From: Aphrocallistes beatrix
Lineage: Eukaryota; Porifera; Hexactinellida; Sceptrulophora; Aphrocallistidae
Direction of reading: 5' to 3'
DNA length: 64,000 nt
Assembly: GCA_963281255.1 (NCBI GenBank)
Contig: OY725500.1
Span: 868,001-932,000 of the forward strand
Numbering within the stretch: the first letter of the stretch is position 1; every line of letters begins with the position of its first letter. The notes below the pieces were generated by a model that worked only from the letters and a program-made list of their open reading frames with translations, did not search any database and was not told where the DNA came from. Positions 31,552 through 43,000 of this stretch are shown one piece after another. Position numbers and translations under genes: made by a program.

Positions 31552-32655
31552 TACAGGTGATTCCGCTTAATCGGGACACTTCGGGTAACTGATATATTAA
31601 GTGGAGTTCCAAATTAACCGATGGAATTTAGTATTAGCTTCTAAGTATGGGAACCATTCAGTTCCTGGAGATATGTCCCGATTAATTAACCTGTTGCCCT
31701 GATTAAGCAGAGTTGTGCATGCTCTTAAGAAGAATTCTATAACGTGCTTAACCAACTGAACTAGATCGGTTAAAATTTGTATTCGTTTACTATCCATGAA
31801 GCCTAAATGTGTCTACTTTGTATATGTGGATACAGTTCACTGAGTCCATCTCAGGTTTCACTCCTACTACAGAGATAGTGGCCTACACTATAGACACGTA
31901 GTAGTGTAGATTATAGAAAAATAAAGCTAAAATATTATGATTCAATAAATAGCATGCAGATACAAAGTGTTCCAGTATGCACATGCCATTAAGAAATGTT
32001 CCCATTTTGGCTCGCACCACGCATTCTCGCACAAAAACATATGAATACAGCCTGATTCCTTCTCATTCAGAGTTCTTTTGATGTCGTCTTGTATGGCTCT
32101 ATAACAATCTTAAAGTTTCCCTGACGAATCAATTTAAGAATACTTTAAACATATCTACTAATTAATTCAATATGTGGTCAGTCTGCAACTTCTTGTATCT
32201 AATCGACTCTTATTCACTTCTGTCTTCATGCAAATAATGTTTCATTGAACGTTAACCCGTTATGAATTTGGAATGGAATATGGATATATTTTGTAACAAC
32301 AGACTTTTGAATTACTACATCAAAATTTAGATAATGGAATTTTAAAACAAATTGGACATCATCGAATCCTATAATCTCATTGAGACAAGAATAGAGTGTA
32401 ATGCAAGTTATCTACAAACGCTTACTGAGATCTGTTTGTTACAAAGAGGAGCTTCATAGTTCTCCATAAAATGGTTTACAAACAATTTATTTGGCAAACT
32501 GATGTTGCTAAGCAAAGAAATTGCTCGGACATTTAATTCGTCATACAACGCATAACTATTTTAAAAATCTACTGTTAAAAGTAAGCAAGGTTGCTGGTCC
32601 AAACGTCCACAAATCTAAACGGTCACACACCAAAAGTATAAATTATCCAATCAAG
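31552..32655. other. transposon remnant, then nothing seen
   Basis: 31552-31790 contains TTCCGCTTAATCGGGAC and related TGTCCCGATTAATTAACC and CTGATTAAGCAGAG pieces, resembling pogo/Tigger-type MITE debris. 31800-32655 shows no supported feature. Confidence 0.4.
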
Positions 32656-32659
32656 TATC

Positions 32660-32954
32660 AAATAACCCTGTGTATTGTGGCTACCCTTTTGTCACTATAT
32701 CACCTATCCTGTGATATAGTGACAAAAGGGTAGCTACCAAGGAATTATCTAGGAGCGCGAGACGCTCCTTTAGGCGTATGATTTTAAGCAGCAAAGTGTT
32801 TAGGAGCGTAAAAATTCAGAAAAATACCCAATTTACCCAATAAAGTAATGTCATTTAGTGATTTAGACGTATGAAAATTTAGAAATTTTAGATTAGGAGC
32901 GTATCTCTGGAAGGCTGTATAATACCCTGGTAGCTGCAATACACAGGGTTATTT
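32660..32954. mobile_element. perfect-hairpin MITE interrupted by a second MITE
   Basis: The outer element has long inverted arms: AAATAACCCTGTGTATTG and CAATACACAGGGTTATTT at its ends, continuing inward through CTACCCTTTTGTCACTATAT and its complement. Its right arm is split at 32738-32929 by family-1 MITE copy 2. Without the insert the two arms pair almost completely. Confidence 0.85.
32738..32929 (+). mobile_element. MITE family 1, copy 2
   Basis: CAAGGAATTAT to ATAATACCCTG, with the 8-bp target duplication GTAGCTAC (32730-32737) / GTAGCTGC (32930-32937). Inserted in the hairpin element described above, so it is the younger insertion. Confidence 0.85.
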
Positions 32955-33525
32955 AAAGTAACACCATGGTATTGTACAACTTTTTTGTTTTGAGATATTT
33001 ATGTGTGTGGTCGTTTTTGCTGTGGCCGTTTTGACCTGCGCCCGTAGGTAAGGCTTCAACGTAAAGTGATAACGAACTAAATGAGATCATTTCAGGATAT
33101 AAATATACCAATTTCAATCAAAAACATAATCCCCAAGCTCTCTGAGTGTATTTTGAAAATCTACATTTTAGTGGCGTAATAAGACAAAATTTTTGCAAAA
33201 CCAATTCCAAAGAACAATTAGTGCTTTAGGAGAAATAAACCAATATTGGGAGAAGTGAAATCGCATTCATATTATTAGTATACGCGTATCATTGGTATTA
33301 CAATACTTTTCCCAGTTGGGAAATTGGGATAAGGTTTGGGGTCAAGACATTTAATCTTTTTTCTGGGATGGTACACTATCAGAAGATAATCCGTACTTAC
33401 AAAAGTGCGTTATAGTCATTTGAAATCCGTGCTTCGTTACATATAAATTGATTCATAAACGTCGACGTAACAAAACCATTTCATACATACATATTTGTAT
33501 TCCAATAATTTTAGCATATATTGAT
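32955..33525. other. intergenic, nothing seen
   Basis: Upstream of the plus-strand PPxY gene; no clear promoter motif found. Confidence 0.4.
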
Positions 33526-33786
33526 ATGTCTAAATTTGATATTATTAATAAAAATTTTATGGACGTAATGGCTTTTCTATTGTCCTTTCTCTTCATTACA
33601 TGTTTATTAGTAACTTCAATTGCCTGTTTTTATTTAGTGAAATTAAGTAAAGTTGGATCAAAGAAACGTCGGCATATCTCAACAAGGACAGTCATACAAG
33701 AGGAAATACCTCCTTCTTACGATGTTCTATCCAGTTCAAATCCAGTCAATTCTAGCAATGAGATTCCTCCATATGTTACATGTTGA
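33526..33786 (+). CDS. small membrane protein with PPSY and a degenerate second motif
   Basis: 86 residues from the ATG at 33526, preferred because upstream in-frame sequence begins only with TTG and has no family resemblance. Membrane segment about 12-38 (VMAFLLSFLFITCLLVTSIA), basic linker VGSKKRRHISTRTVIQ, then EEIPPSYDVLSSSNPVNSSN and EIPPYVTC. PPSY is at 62-65; the last motif is IPPY rather than PPPY, which may weaken WW binding. It is the only family member on the plus strand and marks the right end of the array. Confidence 0.72.
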   Translation: MSKFDIINKNFMDVMAFLLSFLFITCLLVTSIACFYLVKLSKVGSKKRRHISTRTVIQEEIPPSYDVLSSSNPVNSSNEIPPYVTC

Positions 33787-33789
33787 ATA

Positions 33790-34690
33790 CACTTGTATTT
33801 TCTCTCCATTTTTTGTGCTTTTTGGAGTAACATAAATTATTAATATAATATCATCATCTTCAAATGTTGAGTATATAACAATTGTCATAGTATACTTGTA
33901 TATTGACAGAGCATTCGTACCACTTTGTCTCTGAATAGTACAAGTATGGCAACACCACATTTTGCCGTATCACCTTTTACTGAATTTGAATTACAAATAT
34001 TGCAACTTCTATTTTTTTGCCATGGCACTTTCAGAGTTCAGTAAACCTTACCCAACTATCCACCTGGTGTGTTATGATGTATAATGTATAGCATTACTTC
34101 AGAGAACCAAAATATGCAAGTTGATCTGTTTCAGTGTAGTAACTGATATTTTCTATAAAAGGAAACGCCAAAGTTCAAAAAGTCAACCAGTGTATTGTAT
34201 TACAAATATTTTCTAAGATATACAAGTATATTAGTTGTACTTCAGAATTATTTAATTGTGTGCCACTATATATCCTACATCGCTTATTATGCTGTATAAT
34301 ACAATCGAAGTCGTTTTATTAATTGATTTCATTGCCTAGGTAGCGAAATTCCATAATATTTTTGTAATGGAATTACTATTATACTATTCAAAATATGTCT
34401 ACAGAGGCCTAGGCACAAAAGAAACAATAGACAAAAAGTTGAAGTTAAAAATCCCGACTTGGATTGTCCATTGTTCAGTATTTTTTTCTCTGAACGTCTT
34501 AATTATTAAAAGCAATTAAAAATCTATAAACAATTTGATTGTTATCCACATTATGTAAAATTGTAAACATTGTACTCATTCTCCTTTTTTCCTCGATGGC
34601 ACAATTAAACGTAATTACAACTGGTTTACATACGCATGAACGTCATTCTTAAACGTAATTTTTGTTTATTTATTTATAGAGAAGTGAAGA
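33790..34690. other. upstream region of ferritin-like gene 1
   Basis: AT-rich. Pieces at about 34137-34170 (GTAACTGATATT, CTATAAAAGG) and 34440-34475 (ATCCCGACTTGGATTGT) resemble parts of 56505-56545 and 55828-55848, upstream of ferritin-like gene 3. This suggests shared ancestral upstream sequence or remnants of the same element. Confidence 0.45.
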
Positions 34691-34691
34691 G

Positions 34692-36509
34692 ATGGCAACG
34701 CAGAGTGCAAAAGGTGAATCTATACTGAAAAGTAAGTTCTTAATTTTAAATTGTTCAAATTCTTAAAATAGGCTAGAGACTAGCTTCCAAAGGTGACATG
34801 GGATTTTTAAGGGTTTCGCTTTCGATTATCATATTTTCAATATCTACAAGCGCGCTTCGCTTGTTTGTGCCGCGCGGCTGGCGGACACTTTGTGTCCGCC
34901 GGAGGCGCCCTTTGGGAGCCTAGGGTCACATTGATTAATTATAAGGAAAATAACATCTCTGAATACGTCTGTCCTTAAAATCGACATCACTCGAGAAATC
35001 ATCAAATTTGGCAGTTTTCAAATTTTTGATGCGTAATGATAACGCCATAACAGAGTAATGAGTCATCATTTTGATGATTGCATCGTAGGTAAAGTATATT
35101 AATATACACATTTTATTAAAATTTCAACCTTCTATCACCTAAAATGGCCGAGTTTTAGTCGAAAAGCTGAAATTATATAATTACAAGCGCGCTGATTTAA
35201 ATTTAGTAAAATGGTGTGAAATCCTTACTATTAAAACTCAATTAATGTTTATATATATATATATGTGTGTGTGTAACGAATTGATTGAAGAAACTGCCAG
35301 GCACAGAAAGCTGATTTTTAGGATGTGGGAGTCTTTTGGCTATGGCTCCACTAAGTTCCGACCTCAGACGAAAATGTCGACTCATCATAGAATTATGAAG
35401 TCATCGTCACCATTTTAATAATTAGAAATTTCAGTTTTTCGATCATAACTCAGCTATTTAAGTGATAGAAGGTTGAAATTATAATGGAATGTGTATATTA
35501 ATATATCTCACATATGATACAACCACCATCAAAAAATGATGACTCATCACTCTGTGATGACGCCATCATTACGCATCAAAATTTGAAAAATTGATAAATT
35601 TGGTGATCTTTCGCGTGATATCGATTATAACAGTAAGACAGACGTATTTAGAGATGTCATCTCCCTTATAATTAATCAATGTAACCCTAGGCTCCCAAAG
35701 GGCGCCTCCGGCGGACACAAAGTGTCCGCCAGCCGCGCAGCGCAGCCAAGCGAAGCGCGCTTGTGTATATAAAGGTGTGAAAATATGCACATAATTTTTT
35801 TGATTGCTATACACTATAATACATTTAAGATATCAAACATAAGTTGTGGCTTTGAAATATTAATTAACTATGGCGATCTATTGTAGTGTCCTACATGTAT
35901 AATGATTTCTATTGTGATAGTGTAGTCATTTATTTTGTATAGAAAAGGTGTGAAAAATTGTTTCCACTTTTTTTGCAGAGGTGTGAAAATTTCGCTTAGA
36001 TCTTAGAACTTAATCGCAATCATATCATTTGACACCTACATGTCAATTTTCACATTTCTATGACTTCCCAATTCTTCAATCAATTCTAATATATATACAG
36101 TGGAACCTGTATATAACGGCCACCCAAGGGACTGGACAAAATTGGCCGTTATACACAGCTTACCGTTATATACAGGTGATTGTCTTAATCCCCAATAGGT
36201 ATCAACGTAGTGCAATAAATATCAAGTTTTTAGAAATCCATTTCTTGAAGTAATTACATGAAACTTGTTTATCGTTCGTAAAAGGGCCTATAATAAACAA
36301 AAAAAGGTGATAGCCATTATAGACAGGTGACCGTTCTAGACAGGTAGTGGCCGTTATACACAGTTTTAAGGTCATTAAGGGACTACAAATGGTTGGCCGC
36401 TGGCCGCGTTGAGCAGGTGACCGCTATACACAGGTTCAATATTATGGAATTTCGGACGGGACTGTTCATTGGTGACCGTTATATAGAGTGGCCGTTATAG
36501 CAGGTTCGA

Positions 36510-36572
<63 letters not shown>

Positions 36573-39500
36573 AATATATATATATATTAATACACATTAA
36601 TCGAGTTTTAATAGTAAGGATATGATAAATAAATTTTACTTTTGTTTACAATAGATGTATAAATTCAAAAAATAGGATATAAACTTGTTTCAAAAACATA
36701 GGAGTTTTGTAGGCGTAGATTTCCTTCTATCACGAACCTAATTTTCTCTTCAGGGATGGTTATATTTTAAAAATATATTTTAGGCACTCGATTGCTCCTG
36801 GATTCACAACTAGCCAAAACAGAGAACATAATCGGACATTTAGTCAACAAATATGATAAAAAGCATCCAGAAGTGATTTCAGCTATCAGTGATCATCTTC
36901 ACAACATGAAACCATTCGTGTTAAAGCTGAACGCTGAAAAAGCCAAGTCTCTAACAGAAATTCAAACCACCAACCAGCTAAGAGAAGCTCTACAGATCGC
37001 AGTTGAGTTAGAATTGACAGTCATGTTTGAATATTTGTTCGCTTGCTTCAGTGTCATCAACAACTCAGATGAAGTTGAGAAAAAAGATGAAAATTCAGCT
37101 TATTATTCTGAAATTCGCAGAGAATACAAAAACCAATTCATCTTGATCTGCATTCAAGAGATGCAACATTTCAGAATGGCCAGCGACATGCTCATCTCAA
37201 TCGGAGGAGTTCCAAACTTGCAAAACGTCAAATTTCCTTCCAGTTATGGAGAAAGTCATATACCAACAAAGTTATCTCGTTTGAATCTGGTGTCTTTGTT
37301 ACGTTTCGCAAAAAATGAAGAGCCATACCCTGAAGATCTATCACAACCTCAACCAAAGCCAGGATTCATACAGTTTTGGGATAAAGGGCAAGATAAGAAG
37401 GAGGATGGTTTCGCCTATCTAAGTATTGCACAACTTTACGAAGCTATTTACAAAGGTTTTAAAACGATCCATGAACAAATTGGAGACATGATGTTTACTA
37501 TGAAACCGAACATGCAACCGATCATACAGCAGTACACTGATGTTGACAGCTGTTTAAAAGATATCACTACAATCGAGACACAAGGAGAAGGTGCAGGGGG
37601 GGGGAAGCTGTACTACGAGGCTATTCATGATTTAATTGAATGGGTCAAAAATGTGAAGTTTCCTGATTCCTTGCCAGAAGATAAAAAGAAAAAGGGCGGA
37701 GAGTTTCGCAAAGACCTACTAGAAATTGGCCAGAGATTGTTGGGAGAAATTGATGAAACGCTCCTGCTACTACAAGATGTAAATCGTGCAATCAAACTAT
37801 TACATGAATGGGAAGACTTAGGTTTACCCCATCCACCGATTGATAAGAATAAATTTTTGGATCTTTTAAAAGTTGAACCATCACATTGGGGGAGATTCCT
37901 TGTAATGATCATCAATTACCTCACTCTAATGAAAGCTGAGAACAAGAATGATGTTGACTTTAGTGCATTATTTTCCCGTCCATCAATTCCTTCCCCAAAA
38001 AAAGAATACACAGAAGCAACAGGAAAAGTTATTAAGATCGCAAACACATCCTTTCACCTCCTTCTCAAAATATTGGAAGGTTCAATGGTTGCCATTTCCG
38101 AAGAACTAAATGATAAATACAAAATAACTCAACGGTACAACAACATCAGATTCTTCCCCATCATGACAGTGCTTATTTATCCATTGGGAGAGATCCTCAG
38201 TTACTTCCAACTGAGTGAGGATGAGAAGAATTACACAGCCGGTTTCCCGTTTATGCCTAATGAAAACGATTCGACACTCGTCGATCCACTCGATAAGTTT
38301 GAAGATGTTGTACTGACACTGAAAATGCTCCATGATGATAGCCTAAAATACTTTGATCAAGATTTCTACAAAAAACTGGACTCATCAGTTGGTATGTGGC
38401 TTACGGACAACAAAGCTGTCGTTAAGCGAGTTAGTGTTCTACTGAAGAATGTTCAAAAAACTATCCGAGTTTTGTATTTGGGAATGACTAATGGTCTTTC
38501 TCCTCAAGCTCCACCCAGTGATAAAAAACCAACCGGTGATAAAATACCTTCCAAGGATATAGTCTACACAGACAAGTATTACCTTAACATACAGTTTAAT
38601 GGACGTGCCATTTTCATGCAAGCCTCTGACCCAGATCCAACATTTGACCCAAGGGGATTCAGTGGGAATATGTTTATGTACGAGTTTCCTGGCGATCCTG
38701 ACTTTGACGGTGCTTTCCACACTCAAAACCAAAATCTCAGTCCCAAATCCAAAGATGGGAAGTTTAGAAGAGATTATGTTCCAGATGCATTTTACGAAGG
38801 TGTGAAAATAACAGCTGCAAAACTAGTCTATCCTTGTTATTATGATGGCACTGAGGAAAAAAATAAAGAAATGAAGAATGTCGAACAACTCCTTGAGAAG
38901 GAACTTGTAAACTCTGATTTCTGTTTCTATCCTTTGGAGAATAATGGTGTTACTTACTGGCCAACTTTTCCTCAACTAAACAACGCGATCACAAGACATA
39001 GAGCTGTAGATCCAGTATTTGTAGGGTTTCATACAGGGAATTTCAACGTCAGAAGAGCTAACCTGATTAGAAACCCTGAGACTAAAGAGCTTGATGCTTC
39101 AATTGATTTCATCACTGCATGTTTAAAGCTAAGTGACAATTTCGCTGCATATCCAATGATCCTTGATGATCGTCTTCCGAAGAGTGGAGGCTATCCGCAA
39201 TGGGAAGATCCCTTTCAACCCAATCCAGGAGCATTGTCTAACTCTAATACTATCAATGCTAACAGCGGAACGGGGCAGTTTAAGTGGGATTTTTACACAT
39301 TTATGACAAAGCGTTGCGACAACATTAAAAAGGATATCGAAGAGATTGTTAAAAAGTATAGCGGTGATCCGTTGGCTTCATTGATATTGGATTTTATCAA
39401 TTTTTATTCTTCAAAACTGATCGTCCTAGCGCTAATGACTGGGATCAAACCTGAGGATAGGAATAGACTGTCGTACCTTTGCTCGAGATATCTTCAAATG

Positions 39501-39770
39501 GCGAAAATCAGGAAGAGCATAAACGTTGATGGATATTTCAAGCAACTGGAATTACAGTATTTATTTCAGTCTCCATTGAACGCGCTAGTAGGAGACTACT
39601 TGGTTGCTGAAAACAACAGCACTGATCCAAAGTTGAAGAATGTAGAATTCATGACGAACCAGGACTGGGGTTTGGATTTCTGGGTGGGAGGAATGGATTA
39701 CGATTCGCTGACATTCTTCATCTCTGGCAGCATGATGATACCAGTCACTATTCCAACAGACCAAACCTAA
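34692..39770 (+). CDS. ferritin-like domain protein of the VioB/RebD type, gene 1
   Basis: Exon 1 34692-34731 (MATQSAKGESILK) and exon 2 36784-39770 join in phase (AAAA|GTAAGT ... TTTAG|GCACTC) to give about 1008 residues. Residues about 75-270 match the ferritin-like domain of bacterial iminophenyl-pyruvate dimer synthases (VioB, RebD, StaD; Pfam Ferritin-like, PF12902): LREALQIAVELELTVMFEYL, then CIQEMQHFRMASDMLISIGG with NLQNVKFPSSYG, and LSIAQLYEAIYKGF. Glu88/Glu90, Glu139, His142 and Glu233 are likely metal ligands by position, though the usual His after ELE is Leu. The following 700 residues are unfamiliar; a Pro-rich linker (APPSDKKPTGDKIPS) precedes a block with DPDPTFDPRGFSG at about 630. 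No signal peptide or membrane segment is evident. The substrate is unknown; an indole-pyruvate-like oxidative coupling is only an analogy. The 2 kb intron is full of mobile elements. Confidence 0.8.
34850..35766. mobile_element. Helitron-like (HINE-type) repeat, head-to-head pair, copy A
   Basis: The right unit (35222-35766) starts TCCTTACTATTAAAACTCAA, carries a TA/GT tract, and ends with the perfect hairpin GGCGGACACAAAGTGTCCGCC and GCGAAGCGCGCTTG. The left unit (34850 to about 35215) is an inverted partial copy of the same element starting from its hairpin end. The start motif and 3' hairpin recall non-autonomous Helitrons, but no terminal CTAG was confirmed. Lies in intron 1 of ferritin-like gene 1. 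Confidence 0.65.
36098..36512. mobile_element. pogo/Tigger-like MITE (TA target site)
   Basis: Begins CAGTGGAACCTGTATATAAC and ends GCCGTTATAGCAGGTTCGACTG-like sequence (last bases AGGTTCGACTG). TA dinucleotides flank both ends (36096-36097, 36513-36514). The interior repeats GGCCGTTATACACAG motifs. About 415 bp, no coding sequence. Confidence 0.8.
36513..36622. repeat. (TA)n tract ending in an inverted Helitron-like 5' end
   Basis: A TA-rich microsatellite to about 36590, then CATTAATCGAGTTTTAATAG and TAAGGA, the reverse complement of the start motif of the Helitron-like family. A similar isolated end occurs at 45433-45457. Confidence 0.6.
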
Positions 39771-40051
39771 GCTCATTGTGTGTGGTTAATGACGGATTTT
39801 AGTTTTAGTATGTGCATAGTTAGTTTTAGTGTGTGGATGGTTAGCTTCAGAGTGTGGATAGTTTAGTTATTTAGATTTACCCCCATGTTATAAGGAAGCA
39901 GTTAGACAGCCCCTGTGTGTTTTCTAAACTGATTGTATACCCTATTCAAATATTTTGATATTATCAGTATGAGAAAGTTTTCACTTCTATCACGATTTAA
40001 GTAATTTCCAACAAGTAGCCAACCCTCAGTGGCGTTTATACGGGATAATTG
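39771..40051. other. 3' flank of ferritin-like gene 1
   Basis: Contains three imperfect TTAGTTTTAGTGTGTGGAT repeats (39800-39870). Nothing else seen before the satellite. Confidence 0.45.
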
Positions 40052-43000
40052 ATGCTCAAAATATGCTCAAAATATGCTCAAATTATGTTCAAATTATGCT
40101 CAAAATATGCTCAAAATATGCTCAAAATATGCTCAAATTATGCTCAAATTATGCTCAAATTATGCTTAAATTATGCTCAAATTATGCTCAAAATATGCCC
40201 AAATTATGCTCAAAATATGCTCAAATTATGCTCAAAATATGCTCAGAATATGCCCAAATTATGCTCAAAATATGCTCAAAATATGCTCAAAATATACCCA
40301 AATTATGCTCAAAATATGCTCAAATTATGCTCAAAATATGTTCAAATTATGCTCAAAATATGCTCAAATTATGCTCAAAATATGCTCAGAATATGCCCAA
40401 ATTATGCTCAAAATATGCTCAAAATATGCTCAAAATATGCTCAAAATATACCCAATTTATGCTCAAAATATGCTCAAAATATGCTCAAAATATACCCAAT
40501 TTATGCTCAAAATATGCTCAAAATATGCCCAAATTATGCTCAAAATATGCCCAAATTATGCTCAAAATATGCTCAAATTATGCTCAAAATATACCCAAAT
40601 TATGCTCAAAATATGCTCAGAATATGCCCAAATTATGCTCAAAATATGCTCAAATTATGCTCAAAATATGTTCAAATTATGCTCAAAATATGCTCAAAAT
40701 ATACCCAATTTATGCTCAAAATATGCTCAAATTATGCTCAAAATATACCCAAATTATGCTCAAAATATGCTCAGAATATGCCCAAATTATGCTCAAAATA
40801 TGCTCAAATTATGCTCAAAATATGTTCAAATTATGCTCAAAATATGCTCAAAATATACCCAAATTATGCTCAAAATATGCTCAAAATATGCTCAAAATAT
40901 ACCCAAATTATGCTCAAAATATGCTCAAATTATGCTCAAAATATGTTCAAATTATGCTCAAAATATGCTCAAATTATGCTCAAAATATGCTCAGAATATG
41001 CCCAAATTATGCTCAAAATATGCTCAAAATATGCTCAAAATATGCTCAAAATATACCCAATTTATGCTCAAAATATGCTCAAAATATGCTCAAAATATAC
41101 CCAATTTATGCTCAAAATATGCTCAAAATATGCCCAAATTATGCTCAAAATATGCCCAAATTATGCTCAAAATATGCTCAAATTATGCTCAAAATATACC
41201 CAAATTATGCTCAAAATATGCTCAGAATATGCCCAAATTATGCTCAAAATATGCTCAAATTATGCTCAAAATATGTTCAAATTATGCTCAAAATATGCTC
41301 AAAATATACCCAATTTATGCTCAAAATATGCTCAAAATATGCCCAAATTATGCTCAAAATATGCCCAAATTATGCTCAAAATATGCTCAAATTATGCTCA
41401 AAATATACCCAAATTATGCTCAAAATATGCTCAGAATATGCCCAAATTATGCTCAAAATATGCTCAAAATATGCTCAAAATATACCCAATTTATGCTCAA
41501 AATATGCTCAAAATATGCCCAAATTATGCTCAAAATATGCTCAAATTATGCTCAAAATATGCTCAAATTATGCTCAAAATATGTTCAAATTATGCTCAAA
41601 ATATGCTCAAATTATGCTCAAAATATGCTCAGAATATGCCCAAATTATGCTCAAAATATGCTCAAAATATGCTCAAAATATACCCAAATTATGCTCAAAA
41701 TATGCTCAAAATATGCCCAAATTATGCTCAAAATATGCTCAAAATATACCCAAATTATGCTCAAAATATGCTCAAATTATGCTCAAAATATGTTCAAATT
41801 ATGCTCAAAATATGCTCAAATTATGCTCAAAATATGCTCAGAATATGCCCAAATTATGCTCAAAATATGCTCAAAATATGCTCAAAATATACCCAATTTA
41901 TGCTCAAAATATGCTCAAAATATGCCCAAATTATGCTCAAAATATGCTCAAATTATGCTCAAAATATGCTCAAATTATGCTCAAAATATACCCAATTTAT
42001 GCTCAAAATATGCTCAAAATATGCCCAAATTATGCTCAAAATATGCTCAAATTATGCTCAAAATATGCTCAAAATATACCCAAATTATGCTCAAAATATG
42101 CTCAAAATATACCCAATTTATGCTCAAAATATGCTCAGAATATACCCAAATTATGCTCAAAAAATGCTCAAAATATACCCAATTTATGCTCAAAATATGC
42201 TCAAAATATGCCCAAATTATGCTCAAAATATGCCCAAATTATGCTCAAAATATGCTCAAATTATGCTCAAAATATACCCAATTTATGCTCAAAATATGCT
42301 CAAAATATGCCCAAATTATGCTCAAAATATGCTCAAATTATGCTCAAAATATGCTCAAAATATACCCAAATTATGCTCAAAATATGCTCAAAATATACCC
42401 AATTTATGCTCAAAATATGCTCAGAATATGCCCAAATTATGCTCAAAATATGCTCAAAATATGCTCAAAATATACCCAAATTATGCTCAAAATATGCTCA
42501 AAATATGCCCAAATTATGCTCAAAATATGCTCAAAATATGCTCAAATTATGCTCAAAATATGCTCAAATTATGCTCAAAATATGTTCAAATTATGCTCAA
42601 AATATGCTCAAATTATGCTCAAAATATGCTCAGAATATGCCCAAATTATGCTCAAAATATGCTCAAAATATGCTCAAAATATACCCAATTTATGCTCAAA
42701 ATATGCTCAAAATATGCCCAAATTATGCTCAAAATATGCTCAAAATATGCTCAAATTATGCTCAAAATATGCTCAAAATATGTTCAAATTATGCTCAAAA
42801 TATGCTCAAATTATGCTCAAAATATGTTCAAATTATGCTCAAAATATGCTCAAATTATGCTCAAAATATACCCAATTTATGCTCAAAATATGCTCAAAAT
42901 ATGCCCAAATTATGCTCAAAATATGCTCAAATTATGCTCAAAATATGCTCAAAATATACCCAAATTATGCTCAAAATATGCTCAAAATATACCCAAATTA

